In this document: positions 16,558-24,328 of the stretch, piece after piece
Layout of the letters: the number at the start of each line of letters is the position of its first letter
Numbering within the stretch: position 1 is the stretch's first letter
NCBI RefSeq assembly: GCF_000159435.1
Contig: NZ_GG693413.1
Coordinates: 331,950-387,199 of the forward strand
Reading direction: 5' to 3'
Origin: Limosilactobacillus vaginalis DSM 5837 = ATCC 49540
GTDB lineage: Bacteria > Bacillota > Bacilli > Lactobacillales > Lactobacillaceae
Length of the DNA stretch: 55,250 nt
Notes under the pieces: generated by a model
What the model saw: the letters and a program-made list of their open reading frames with translations, nothing else
Databases searched by the model: none
Told to the model about the DNA's origin: nothing
Translations under genes and position numbers: made by a program

Positions 16558-18246
16558 ATGGCATTTGATGGTTTCTTTACCCATGCAGTCGTCCATGAAT
16601 TAGATCAGACTCTGTCGACTGGACGAGTGGCCAAGGTTAACCAGCCTTACCCTGCAGAACTAATTATGACCATCCGCGCACACCGGCATAATTATTCTCT
16701 GCTTCTTTCAGCCAACCCGACATATCCGCGAATGCAAATTACGCAAATTGCCTACCAAAATCCAGCAGTTCCCAGCAATTTTGCAATGACTATGCGTAAA
16801 TACCTTGAGGGAGCAATTTTAGAATCAATTGAACAGGTTGATAACGACCGGATTATTAAGATGAACTTTAAGACGCGGGATGAATTGGGAGATCAACAAC
16901 GGCTTGTCCTCGTAATCGAAATAATGGCCCGTCATAGTAACGTTTCATTAGTTAACGAAAAAAATCATAAAATTATTGATACGATTAAACACGTGGGATC
17001 CGATCAAAACCGTGTCCGCCTGCTTCTCCCTGGCGCAACCTTTGTAATGCCGCCAAAGCAAGATAAAGTTAACCCGTACCTGCCTAATCAAATCTATACG
17101 GATCTAGTTCGTAAGGATCTCGATGAAAACGAACTAGCTAAACAACTTCAAGCACGTTATCAGGGATTGGGACGCCAATCTGCTCAAGAACTAGCACGCG
17201 AACTTCAAGCAAGTTCTGATTTACCAACGACTTATCACACTTTTTTAAAGCAGTTTGAAAATCCAGATCCCGTGATTTATGACGACAATAATGGAAAACG
17301 GCAATTTGCAGCATTTCTGCCAAGCAATATTAAAGAAGAACAGCTGACCCATTATGATACCCTTTCTGTAATGCTTGATGCTTTCTATGCCCAAAAAGCC
17401 GAACGGGATCGGTCTAAAGAGTTAGCTGGTCAGGTTCTTAAAGTACTTCATAACGAACTAAAGAAGGACCGCCGTAAAGTTAAGAAACTAAAGCAACAAC
17501 TTGAGGATGCGGCAAAAGCAGATTATTACCGGATTCGTGGTGAAATCTTGACGACTTATTTAGGGAAGCTGACTGCGGGGATGACGGAAATTACCCTGCC
17601 AAACTTTTATGATGATAATAAGCCACTCAAGATCAAACTCGATCCAGAGCTCTCCCCTTCTCGCAATGCTCAAAAATACTTTACAAAGTATGACAAGTTA
17701 AAGACGTCGGTCGATTACGTTAAGGAGCAACTGAAACTAGCCAATGACGAAATTAACTACCTTGCAAATATCGAGAGTCAAATCGATCTTGCTTCACCAG
17801 CTGATATTCAGGAAATTCGCTTAGAGCTTCAGCAACAAGGTTACATTAAGCAAAAACGACAAAAAAGTAAGAAACGGCGAAAAGTTAGGGTAAGTAAGCC
17901 AGAAGAATTTCATACCAGCAACGGGACAACTGTTCTTGTTGGTAAAAATAACCTGCAAAACGATCGCCTTAGCTTTAAGATTGCCAACAAAAATGATATT
18001 TGGCTTCACGTTAAGGATATTCCTGGTTCACACGTTATCATTCGTGATAGTGATCCGGATGAACAAACCCTGCTTGAGGCTGCCCAACTCGCTGCCTACT
18101 TCTCAAAGGGACGGAATTCTGATAACGTCCCTGTTGATTACCTGCCCGCTAAGCGTCTCCATAAGCCAAATGGTGCTAAGCCCGGTTTTGTAACTTTTAC
18201 CGGCCAGAAAACATTGTATGTCACGCCACATAAACTGAAAAATTAA
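16558..18246 (+). CDS. rqcH: RqcH (NFACT/FbpA family) ribosome quality-control factor
   Basis: A 562-residue NFACT protein, formerly called fibronectin-binding protein A. Bacterial RqcH binds stalled 50S subunits and recruits tRNA-Ala to add C-terminal alanine tails that mark nascent chains for degradation. The NFACT-N domain starts MAFDGFFTHAVVHEL, and the Asp-Arg pair near residues 96-100 (VDNDRIIKM) matches the tRNA-recruitment site. A coiled-coil (about 280-340 and 375-420) follows. The NFACT-R domain near the C-terminus has IWLHVKDIPGSHVII and ends PGFVTFTGQKTLYV. AAAGGAGG precedes the ATG. Its place beside the car genes parallels yloA near the pyr operon in Bacillus. Confidence 0.92.
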   Translation: MAFDGFFTHAVVHELDQTLSTGRVAKVNQPYPAELIMTIRAHRHNYSLLLSANPTYPRMQITQIAYQNPAVPSNFAMTMRKYLEGAILESIEQVDNDRIIKMNFKTRDELGDQQRLVLVIEIMARHSNVSLVNEKNHKIIDTIKHVGSDQNRVRLLLPGATFVMPPKQDKVNPYLPNQIYTDLVRKDLDENELAKQLQARYQGLGRQSAQELARELQASSDLPTTYHTFLKQFENPDPVIYDDNNGKRQFAAFLPSNIKEEQLTHYDTLSVMLDAFYAQKAERDRSKELAGQVLKVLHNELKKDRRKVKKLKQQLEDAAKADYYRIRGEILTTYLGKLTAGMTEITLPNFYDDNKPLKIKLDPELSPSRNAQKYFTKYDKLKTSVDYVKEQLKLANDEINYLANIESQIDLASPADIQEIRLELQQQGYIKQKRQKSKKRRKVRVSKPEEFHTSNGTTVLVGKNNLQNDRLSFKIANKNDIWLHVKDIPGSHVIIRDSDPDEQTLLEAAQLAAYFSKGRNSDNVPVDYLPAKRLHKPNGAKPGFVTFTGQKTLYVTPHKLKN

Positions 18247-18247
18247 A

Positions 18248-18300
18248 CAAAACAGAGACTTGGAGTACGGTTAAGCCGTTTTTCCGAGTCTCTGTTTTTT
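18248..18300. terminator. Bidirectional Rho-independent terminator
   Basis: AAAACAGAGACTTGGA and TCCGAGTCTCTGTTTT form a long stem (one G-T type pair) followed by T residues, between convergent rqcH and the carB-like gene. Confidence 0.88.
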
Positions 18301-18311
18301 GTAATTACTTA

Positions 18312-20801
18312 CTAGTTCATAAATTGGATTTCTGCACCGATAATCTTATTTGGGCCAAGAATTCCTTGGGGCTTCATCCGGAGCGACTCAAAGGGAAAAG
18401 TTGCACGGTAGGTTACAGTTCCCTTTGGTTGCGTGATTTCAGTATCAGCAAGGTTAAAGTCCTGATCACTAACAATCTTCCCCAGAAGCGCTGGGAGGTT
18501 AATCCCTAGTGATTTTGAAAGGAATGCTACTTCTGGAAGACTAATTGATTGAACGGTTAGTGCCTTATATTCTAGTCCGTCTTGCTCAAAAATTACCTGA
18601 TAAAAACCTGGATTCGACTGCTGCTCAACTACCTCACGAGCAGTAGCCTGCATTTTCTTTAGTTCCACATCATTGACTGCGGCTGGTAGCTGTAGATTAA
18701 TCATCTCATAATCAAAATTAGTGGCAGATTGTAAAGCCGCGGTTGAAGCAAGAAACTTTTCATTTTCACCGTCCCAGAGATAATCAAGTGCTACCAACTG
18801 GTTAGAGCGTGGTTTCAAATTACCTAAACGGTCATCTGGCAAGGTAATAACTTTGCTTTGCAAGTCGTATTTCTTTAACGTTTCTAAGAGATTAGTGTAG
18901 CTAGCAGGAATAAAAATTAACTGTGGTTGATCGATTTCAACAACCGAAAGAACATTCTCTGCTGATGCAGGCTCAATATACCGCTTATCAGCAATCAGCG
19001 TATTAAGGGTGACAGAACTGGGATTACAATTCATGATAATTGTATGAAACTTCTGCCGGTGAAGCTGCATCATCATGGAAGCAACAAAGAAGTCTCCGGC
19101 ATTACTAAGTCCCAGTCGTAGCCCCCCTGTTCCGATAAATAAGGCACTTGGTTGAGGCAACGTTAATGCTTCATTTTCATCTTCATAGGCTGAATAGAAC
19201 GTCTGGGTGTGCTGATCAAATTCACCAGCAGACGGTTCAACTTCCTTATACTTTACTGTAAGGTTATGGTCCTGCATCATTTGGTAAATCTGCTTAGGAG
19301 TTGTTTTCCAGAGCTTAGCAATTAGCTGGTTGCTTAACCCGTTATGCTTTGCCTTAGCCAAAACCGGCTCTTTCCCCGGATGTTCAACTAATTCGGTTAT
19401 AAGCTCCTTCATTTTTGCTAGTTGATCAAAGTAGAAGGGATCAATCTTGGTCATTTCAACCAGTTCATAGGCGGTATAGCCCCGCTGCATTGCTTCCAAA
19501 AGAGAAAATAGCCGTTCAGCATGCGGATGGACCAGTCGATCCACCAACTCATCATCGGACAACTTTGCCTGTGATTGGATGTGGAAGTCAGTCGGTTCAT
19601 GGTAACGTGACTCAATCGCCTTAAATAATGCTTCGGCTGGACTTCTACCAATACCGAAGACCGTTCCAACAGACTTCTTTTCAGTACCCAATAATTGCTT
19701 TTGCGCTTGTTCTGGACTAAATCCCCAAACTGGTACCCGTGCCGCAATATGATCCATTGCTGGCTCAATTAAGGCCGCATGTTTAGCGAATCCCGGTCCT
19801 AAGTCAATCTCACGCAAGGTTTTACCTAAATATAATTGGGAGCTCACCATCGCAACCGGGTAGCCAGTCGACTGGGCAACGAAGGAAACCATTCGGTCAA
19901 AGTATGGGCTGCTCTTAATGACATAAAAATTATCATTAACTGGATCCAAGGCAAATTGAACATGATTAACCCCAACAATTCGTAACTTCCGGGTAATTGC
20001 AAATGCAGTATCCCGCATATCTTGGATTTGCCGATCAAGAAGCGTCTGTGCTGGATTAAAGGCAATCGAATCACCAGCATGAATCCCAATTGGATCCATA
20101 TCTTCGACCATCCCGAGCATCATCATTGTTCCGGATTGATCACGCTGAACAACCACTTCAATTTCCTTATAGCCACCAAGACTTTGCTGAACGTAAACCT
20201 GTTCTGCTCGCGATTGACTAAGACACTTGCTAACAGCAGCTGCTAACTCGCTTTGATCGTGGACGATCTGCCTGGTACTTGTAATCTTAGGTAAGACGGA
20301 GCGAATAATTACCGGATAACCAAGTCGCTGAGCTTCTTCTAGCGCATCAGGATAATTATTAACCGTGACGATCTTCTTCATCGGTGCACCCATTTGACGA
20401 AGAGTTCGTTCAAGCAACACTGGATTATTAACTTGGCGCACGGTTGCTTCCGGTACCCCGAGAAGTTCAATCTCCTTTTTTCGCAAGATTCCCTTTTCAA
20501 GTAATTCCTGTGTAAGAAGAAATGCTTGCCGATTACCTAATGTCGGCAGGATTGCCCGTGGTTGGTATTTTTCGATCAATTCGATCAGATGATTAACGGT
20601 TAATGGTCCAATTGATGAGTGATCGATCACGGAAGAATCATTCAGGCTATAAGAAAATGGGTTGTTGTCCGCTAAGATCGTGGTAACGCCAGCTCGACGA
20701 AGGTAGGTTGCTACCTGGTAAGTTGCGGAATCAACTTCATCCCCATGCTGAATATTATTCGGTCCAGCACCGATAATCAAAATTGATTTCTTATTTGTCA
20801 C
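18312..20801 (-). CDS. Degenerate, shortened carbamoyl-phosphate synthase large-subunit homologue
   Basis: Homologous to CarB, but 829 residues instead of about 1,060. An N-terminal pre-ATP-grasp domain, first ATP-grasp domain and oligomerisation domain (about 405-545) are recognisable, and GIHAGDSI and VQFALDP are kept. The first ATP site is altered: the glycine loop after IIR (167) reads SVLPKITSTRQ, and the metal/nucleotide ligands of VIEMNPR read VIKSSPY (Lys296, Ser298, Tyr300). The second half keeps a pre-ATP-grasp domain (about 553-645) and a tail like the end of an ATP-grasp (about 755-829), but lacks most of the ATP-binding core. The MGS-like allosteric domain is absent. The frame is fully open. 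Carbamoyl-phosphate synthesis is very unlikely; a structural or regulatory role is conjecture. It follows the carA-like gene with the stop and start sharing a base. Confidence 0.88.
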   Translation of the reverse strand: MTNKKSILIIGAGPNNIQHGDEVDSATYQVATYLRRAGVTTILADNNPFSYSLNDSSVIDHSSIGPLTVNHLIELIEKYQPRAILPTLGNRQAFLLTQELLEKGILRKKEIELLGVPEATVRQVNNPVLLERTLRQMGAPMKKIVTVNNYPDALEEAQRLGYPVIIRSVLPKITSTRQIVHDQSELAAAVSKCLSQSRAEQVYVQQSLGGYKEIEVVVQRDQSGTMMMLGMVEDMDPIGIHAGDSIAFNPAQTLLDRQIQDMRDTAFAITRKLRIVGVNHVQFALDPVNDNFYVIKSSPYFDRMVSFVAQSTGYPVAMVSSQLYLGKTLREIDLGPGFAKHAALIEPAMDHIAARVPVWGFSPEQAQKQLLGTEKKSVGTVFGIGRSPAEALFKAIESRYHEPTDFHIQSQAKLSDDELVDRLVHPHAERLFSLLEAMQRGYTAYELVEMTKIDPFYFDQLAKMKELITELVEHPGKEPVLAKAKHNGLSNQLIAKLWKTTPKQIYQMMQDHNLTVKYKEVEPSAGEFDQHTQTFYSAYEDENEALTLPQPSALFIGTGGLRLGLSNAGDFFVASMMMQLHRQKFHTIIMNCNPSSVTLNTLIADKRYIEPASAENVLSVVEIDQPQLIFIPASYTNLLETLKKYDLQSKVITLPDDRLGNLKPRSNQLVALDYLWDGENEKFLASTAALQSATNFDYEMINLQLPAAVNDVELKKMQATAREVVEQQSNPGFYQVIFEQDGLEYKALTVQSISLPEVAFLSKSLGINLPALLGKIVSDQDFNLADTEITQPKGTVTYRATFPFESLRMKPQGILGPNKIIGAEIQFMN

Positions 20802-21883
20802 TACCGCCGTTCCTCCTTCCGCTTCATTGTATCAATAAACTCGTCAAACAAGCCATCTGTTTCATCTGGGCCTGGTGCGCCATCCGGGAAGAACTGGACA
20901 GAGAAGGCCGGAAACTGCCGGTGACGTAATCCCTGAACACTGCTATCAATCATATCAGTATACGTAACGAGTAATTTTGACCGGTCTACTGTACTCCAAT
21001 CAACGGTATACCCTTCTGATTGGTTCGCATAAACGATGTGATCGGTAATAATTTCCTTAATTGGGTGGTTCATCCCGTGATGCTCAACACCAAGCGGAAT
21101 TACTTGAGCACCATTAGCTAATGCAAATAATTCGTGACCAAGGCCAATTCCAAAGAGCGGTACTTGTTCCTGAACTTTTCGGATCATTTCGAGAACCGCT
21201 GATTTTACATAATGCGGATCGCCAGGGCCACTTGAAAGAACTACGCCGTCAGGATCAAGCCGTAAAATTTCGTCAGCAGTCGCATTATATGGCAGAACAG
21301 TGACGTTGCACTTTCGCCGACTCAACTCTCGAAGGATCCCGTTCTTTAATCCAAAATCGACTACAACCACGCTCATCCCAACTCCAGGATTAGGGTATGG
21401 CTTAGGTGTCGAAACCTGAGCTACTTGCTGGTTGGTCAAAACAGTCGCGTGCAGCTGATCAAAGGCATGGTCATCAGGAACCGGAACGATACTCCCTTTT
21501 AATGGTTTGCCAGCATCACGAAGCTTATGGGTAATTGCCCGAGTATCAATGTTAGTAATTCCGGGAATATTCATTTGTTTTAAATATTGATCCAGGGTTA
21601 ATCGACGAATATTATCGGTTGCTACATTTGATAATGAGCGAACGATTACCCCTTTAATAGTGGGGACAATTGATTCATAAATGTTCCGTTGGATTCCGTA
21701 ACCGCCAATATTGGGTTGGGTAAAGGTTACGATTTGGTTATCGTAAATCTGATTAGTAATAATTTCCTGGTAACCCGTCATGCTGGTATTAAAAACCACT
21801 TCGCCAAAGGTTACTGCTGGTGAGCCAAATCCATCTCCCTCAAAGATGGTTCCGTCTTCAAAAATTAGGTAGCGTGCTGCCAT
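20801..21883 (-). CDS. Carbamoyl-phosphate synthase small-subunit homologue lacking the glutaminase triad
   Basis: A 360-residue CarA homologue with an N-terminal CPSase domain (FNTSMTGYQEI, GVIVRSLSN, GITNIDTRAIT) and a C-terminal class I amidotransferase fold (VVDFGLKNGILREL, LSSGPGDP). The catalytic Cys of GICLGHQ is Gly (FGIGLGHELF, Gly247), and the His-x-Glu of HPE reads FPD (Phe332, Asp334). All three triad residues are therefore changed, and glutamine hydrolysis should be lost. AAGGAG sits eight bases before ATG 21883, which is preferred to GTG 21892. Only the degenerate carB follows; no pyrB, pyrC, pyrD or argF is near. Confidence 0.9.
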   Translation of the reverse strand: MAARYLIFEDGTIFEGDGFGSPAVTFGEVVFNTSMTGYQEIITNQIYDNQIVTFTQPNIGGYGIQRNIYESIVPTIKGVIVRSLSNVATDNIRRLTLDQYLKQMNIPGITNIDTRAITHKLRDAGKPLKGSIVPVPDDHAFDQLHATVLTNQQVAQVSTPKPYPNPGVGMSVVVVDFGLKNGILRELSRRKCNVTVLPYNATADEILRLDPDGVVLSSGPGDPHYVKSAVLEMIRKVQEQVPLFGIGLGHELFALANGAQVIPLGVEHHGMNHPIKEIITDHIVYANQSEGYTVDWSTVDRSKLLVTYTDMIDSSVQGLRHRQFPAFSVQFFPDGAPGPDETDGLFDEFIDTMKRKEERR

Positions 21884-21922
21884 AGCGCTCACTCCTTTTT
21901 CAACGCATTTGTTTCCTTAACC

Positions 21923-21950
21923 ATTATATAAATGATCGGAAGCGTTTCAA
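21923..21950 (-). promoter_or_regulatory. Promoter of the carA/carB-like operon
   Basis: On the minus strand: TTGAAA (21945-21950), 16 bases, then TATAAT (21923-21928), 40 bases before the carA-like ATG. The consensus-like -10 implies active expression. No PyrR anti-antiterminator or ARG box was recognised. Confidence 0.7.
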
Positions 21951-21961
21951 AGAGCTATTAA

Positions 21962-22000
21962 ATAAAAAATCCTAGCAAATTTTAAAAATCGTCTGCTAAG
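21962..22000 (-). terminator. Probable terminator after rluD
   Basis: On the minus strand a short stem CTTAGCA / TGCTAGG with a long A/T loop is followed by ATTTTTTATTT. It would separate the lspA-rluD unit from the carA-like gene. Confidence 0.55.
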
Positions 22001-22014
22001 CGTTCAATAATTCA

Positions 22015-22932
22015 CTATGAAGGTCGATCCGTTTTTTCTAAATGATCAATCATTTTTTGAAAATACTCCGGTAGCGGTGACGTAAAAGTCATCTGCTTAC
22101 CTGTCCGGGGGTGTTTAAACCCTAACAACCGTGCATGAAGGTATTGACCATTACCAGGAAGGGTCTTCCGTGGCCCATATAGTGGATCACCTGCTAGCGG
22201 GTGCCCAATATACTTCATGTGAACACGAATCTGGTGCGTCCGTCCGGTTTCTAACCGACAGCTAACTAGCGTATAATGCTGGAAAAGTTCCAAAACTTTA
22301 AAATGGGTCACCGCATGACGACCATCCTCAACCACTGCCTGCTTTTTCCGATCCTTCTTTGATCGACCAAGTGGCGCGTCAATCGTCCCCCGCTCTTCTT
22401 TAATTACCCCATGAACTAGGGCAACGTATTCCCGCTCATTAGTCTTTGCCTTTAATTGCGCAGCCAATGACCGATGAGCAAGATCATTTTTAGCAATCAT
22501 TAATAATCCAGAAGTATCTTTATCGATCCGATGAACAATTCCCGGACGAAATTCACCATTAATTGTAGATAAGGGTGAATGATATAGAAGAGCGTTAACC
22601 AGGGTATGGTTGGGGTGCCCTGGAGCCGGGTGTACTACCATTCCTTGTGGCTTATTAACAACAATCACGTCATCATCCTCATACACAATATCTAAAGGAA
22701 TATTTTCTGGCTCTAAATCTATTTTTTGTGGTTTTTTAGGTTGAACAACAACCCTATCGCCAACTACAAGCTTATATTTGGGCTTAACTTTCTCTCCATT
22801 TACGGTAACGTTACCGTCTTCAATCCATTTTTGCAATTGGGATCGCGAAATATCCGTTAAATGGTGGGCAAGTTCTTTATCAATTCGTCCAGTCATCGCT
22901 GAGTCAATCGTTAACTTCAACTCATCTGTCAC
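22015..22932 (-). CDS. rluD: RluA/RluD-family 23S rRNA pseudouridine synthase
   Basis: A 305-residue enzyme with an N-terminal S4 RNA-binding domain (about 15-75, SRSQLQKWIEDGNVTVNG) and a pseudouridine-synthase catalytic domain. The catalytic Asp is in HRIDKDTSGLLMIAKN. RTHQIRVHMKYIGHPLAGD and GRTH-type motifs complete the RluA class. It matches ylyB of Bacillus in sequence type and in its position after lspA; its start overlaps the lspA stop by four bases. The exact target uridines are inferred from family membership. Confidence 0.92.
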   Translation of the reverse strand: MTDELKLTIDSAMTGRIDKELAHHLTDISRSQLQKWIEDGNVTVNGEKVKPKYKLVVGDRVVVQPKKPQKIDLEPENIPLDIVYEDDDVIVVNKPQGMVVHPAPGHPNHTLVNALLYHSPLSTINGEFRPGIVHRIDKDTSGLLMIAKNDLAHRSLAAQLKAKTNEREYVALVHGVIKEERGTIDAPLGRSKKDRKKQAVVEDGRHAVTHFKVLELFQHYTLVSCRLETGRTHQIRVHMKYIGHPLAGDPLYGPRKTLPGNGQYLHARLLGFKHPRTGKQMTFTSPLPEYFQKMIDHLEKTDRPS

Positions 22933-23381
22933 TTTTCATCATCCTCACGAAGCACAATAATAATCAGCATAATTACCCCAAGCGTTAGGCACATATCCGC
23001 AATATTAAACACCGGGAAATTAACTGGTAAGAATTCAAACATATCAACGACATAGCCCTGAAGCAAGCGGTCAATAAAATTACCAATTGCCCCTGCCAGA
23101 ATTAAACTCAGGCACAGTAAAATCGGGTGACGGTGACGAAATCGCCAAAAGCAATAGCCAATTCCCGCAATCACAACAACCGTTACAATACTGAAAAACA
23201 GTTGCTGCCCCTGAAACATACTCCAGGCAGCCCCATAGTTATGAAGGTTGGTTAAATCCATGACTCCGGGAATGAAGTGTTGGCTGTGACTCAACGCAAT
23301 ATTAGTACTTACCCAAATCTTCAGCCATTGATCAAGGCAGATTAAAGCGAGGACCAATAAGAGGTAGCTAAAAAAGATCAT
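22929..23381 (-). CDS. lspA: Lipoprotein signal peptidase (signal peptidase II)
   Basis: A 150-residue aspartic membrane protease that removes signal peptides from diacylglyceryl prolipoproteins. Four hydrophobic helices are visible, with the conserved NYGAAWS box, GAIGNFIDRLLQGYVVDM (first catalytic Asp region) and FNIADMCLTLG (second catalytic Asp). It overlaps the genes on both sides by four bases, so EbsA-like, lspA and rluD form one coupled operon. Confidence 0.95.
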   Translation of the reverse strand: MIFFSYLLLVLALICLDQWLKIWVSTNIALSHSQHFIPGVMDLTNLHNYGAAWSMFQGQQLFFSIVTVVVIAGIGYCFWRFRHRHPILLCLSLILAGAIGNFIDRLLQGYVVDMFEFLPVNFPVFNIADMCLTLGVIMLIIIVLREDDEK

Positions 23382-23779
23382 CCCTGTTGTTCCCCCTTTA
23401 AGTTGTTCAATGCCAGTTTTAAGCGTCGAATAGCCTTATTGGAAAAGGCAAAGTTAAATACTTCCCCATTGACGGTCAAACTAACCGTATGCTTAGTGAA
23501 GCGTGGCTGACGAATATCAGCTAACGGGATTACTAAGTAGTCTTTTTGCAAAACTCTGCTAAAAACCATTTTACTTGGAGTAATTAGCACGGTTCGCCGA
23601 AAAATTCCCAAAAGCGTTACAATAATAAAAAGCAAAAAGAGAAGGGCCGTTACCCACTGAAAGTGAGTAATTTCAAGCCAAACCACTAGGCCAGCAATGA
23701 AAATCAAGAATGTCCAGCACCAGCTAATGATTGTCGTGGTAAGGTTGGGTTGATAAAAATAACGAGTTTCTTCTTCCAT
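23378..23779 (-). CDS. EbsA-like small membrane protein
   Basis: A 133-residue protein with two N-terminal membrane helices (about 18-65) and a C-terminal PH-like soluble part. It resembles the EbsA family found next to RNase HI and lspA in enterococci and lactobacilli. Its function is unclear; EbsA was named from an enterococcal surface-adhesion locus. TTG at 23800 also opens the frame, but AAAGGA lies after that codon and about 12 bases before ATG 23779, so the ATG is chosen. Family assignment rests mainly on context and topology. Confidence 0.7.
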   Translation of the reverse strand: MEEETRYFYQPNLTTTIISWCWTFLIFIAGLVVWLEITHFQWVTALLFLLFIIVTLLGIFRRTVLITPSKMVFSRVLQKDYLVIPLADIRQPRFTKHTVSLTVNGEVFNFAFSNKAIRRLKLALNNLKGEQQG

Positions 23780-23818
23780 AAAGTAAAGTTTTCCTTTCAA
23801 TTGGGGTGAATTAATTCT

Positions 23819-24208
23819 ATGCTAAAAATTTATACGGATGCTGCAACTAAGGGTAATCCCGGACCAACAGGATTGGGAATCCTAATTATTAATCAACACC
23901 AGCAACACCAGCTCTCGCAGACTCTTGAATCTGCGACAAACCATGAAGGCGAGTTTGCAGCGGCGATTGCTGGTTTTCAGTACTTGGTTGACCATTATGA
24001 CCATCAGGAAACAGTTTTATTCTATACCGATAGTCGGTTATTAAGCGATGCTATTGGTAAAAATTATACTAAACATTACCAATCACAATTAAAACAGTTA
24101 AATCAGCTTCTTAGTCAATTTACAACGGTGGTTACCCAGTGGGTCAGCGAACGGGAGAATCATGGTGCCCATAATTTAGCCAATCAAGCTCTCCAACAAC
24201 TTGAATGA
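23819..24208 (+). CDS. RNase HI-family protein
   Basis: A 129-residue RNase H-fold protein. Acidic active-site residues are visible at YTDAATKGNPGP (Asp), NHEGEFAAAIAG (Glu) and FYTDSRLLSDAI (Asp). The fourth conserved Asp, normally in an AD-x-LA segment, is His (GAHNLANQAL), so metal binding may differ. It would degrade RNA in RNA-DNA hybrids. It is divergent from the EbsA-lspA-rluD operon with only 39 bases between, and GGGGTGA precedes the ATG. Other RNase H genes elsewhere are likely. Confidence 0.87.
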   Translation: MLKIYTDAATKGNPGPTGLGILIINQHQQHQLSQTLESATNHEGEFAAAIAGFQYLVDHYDHQETVLFYTDSRLLSDAIGKNYTKHYQSQLKQLNQLLSQFTTVVTQWVSERENHGAHNLANQALQQLE

Positions 24209-24276
24209 AATCGCCCACTATTATAGCAAATTTTAGGTTAGAATGCTGTCTTATTCAGCTAAGAACCAAGTTACGG

Positions 24277-24282
24277 TATAAT
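24277..24282 (+). promoter_or_regulatory. pepN -10 element
   Basis: TATAAT lies 46 bases before the pepN ATG. No good -35 is seen at the usual distance; TTATTC is 20 bases upstream. Confidence 0.4.
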
Positions 24283-24328
24283 GGTAAAAGAACTTGTTAA
24301 AGCAGTTAAGTAAAGGACTGGTGAATTT

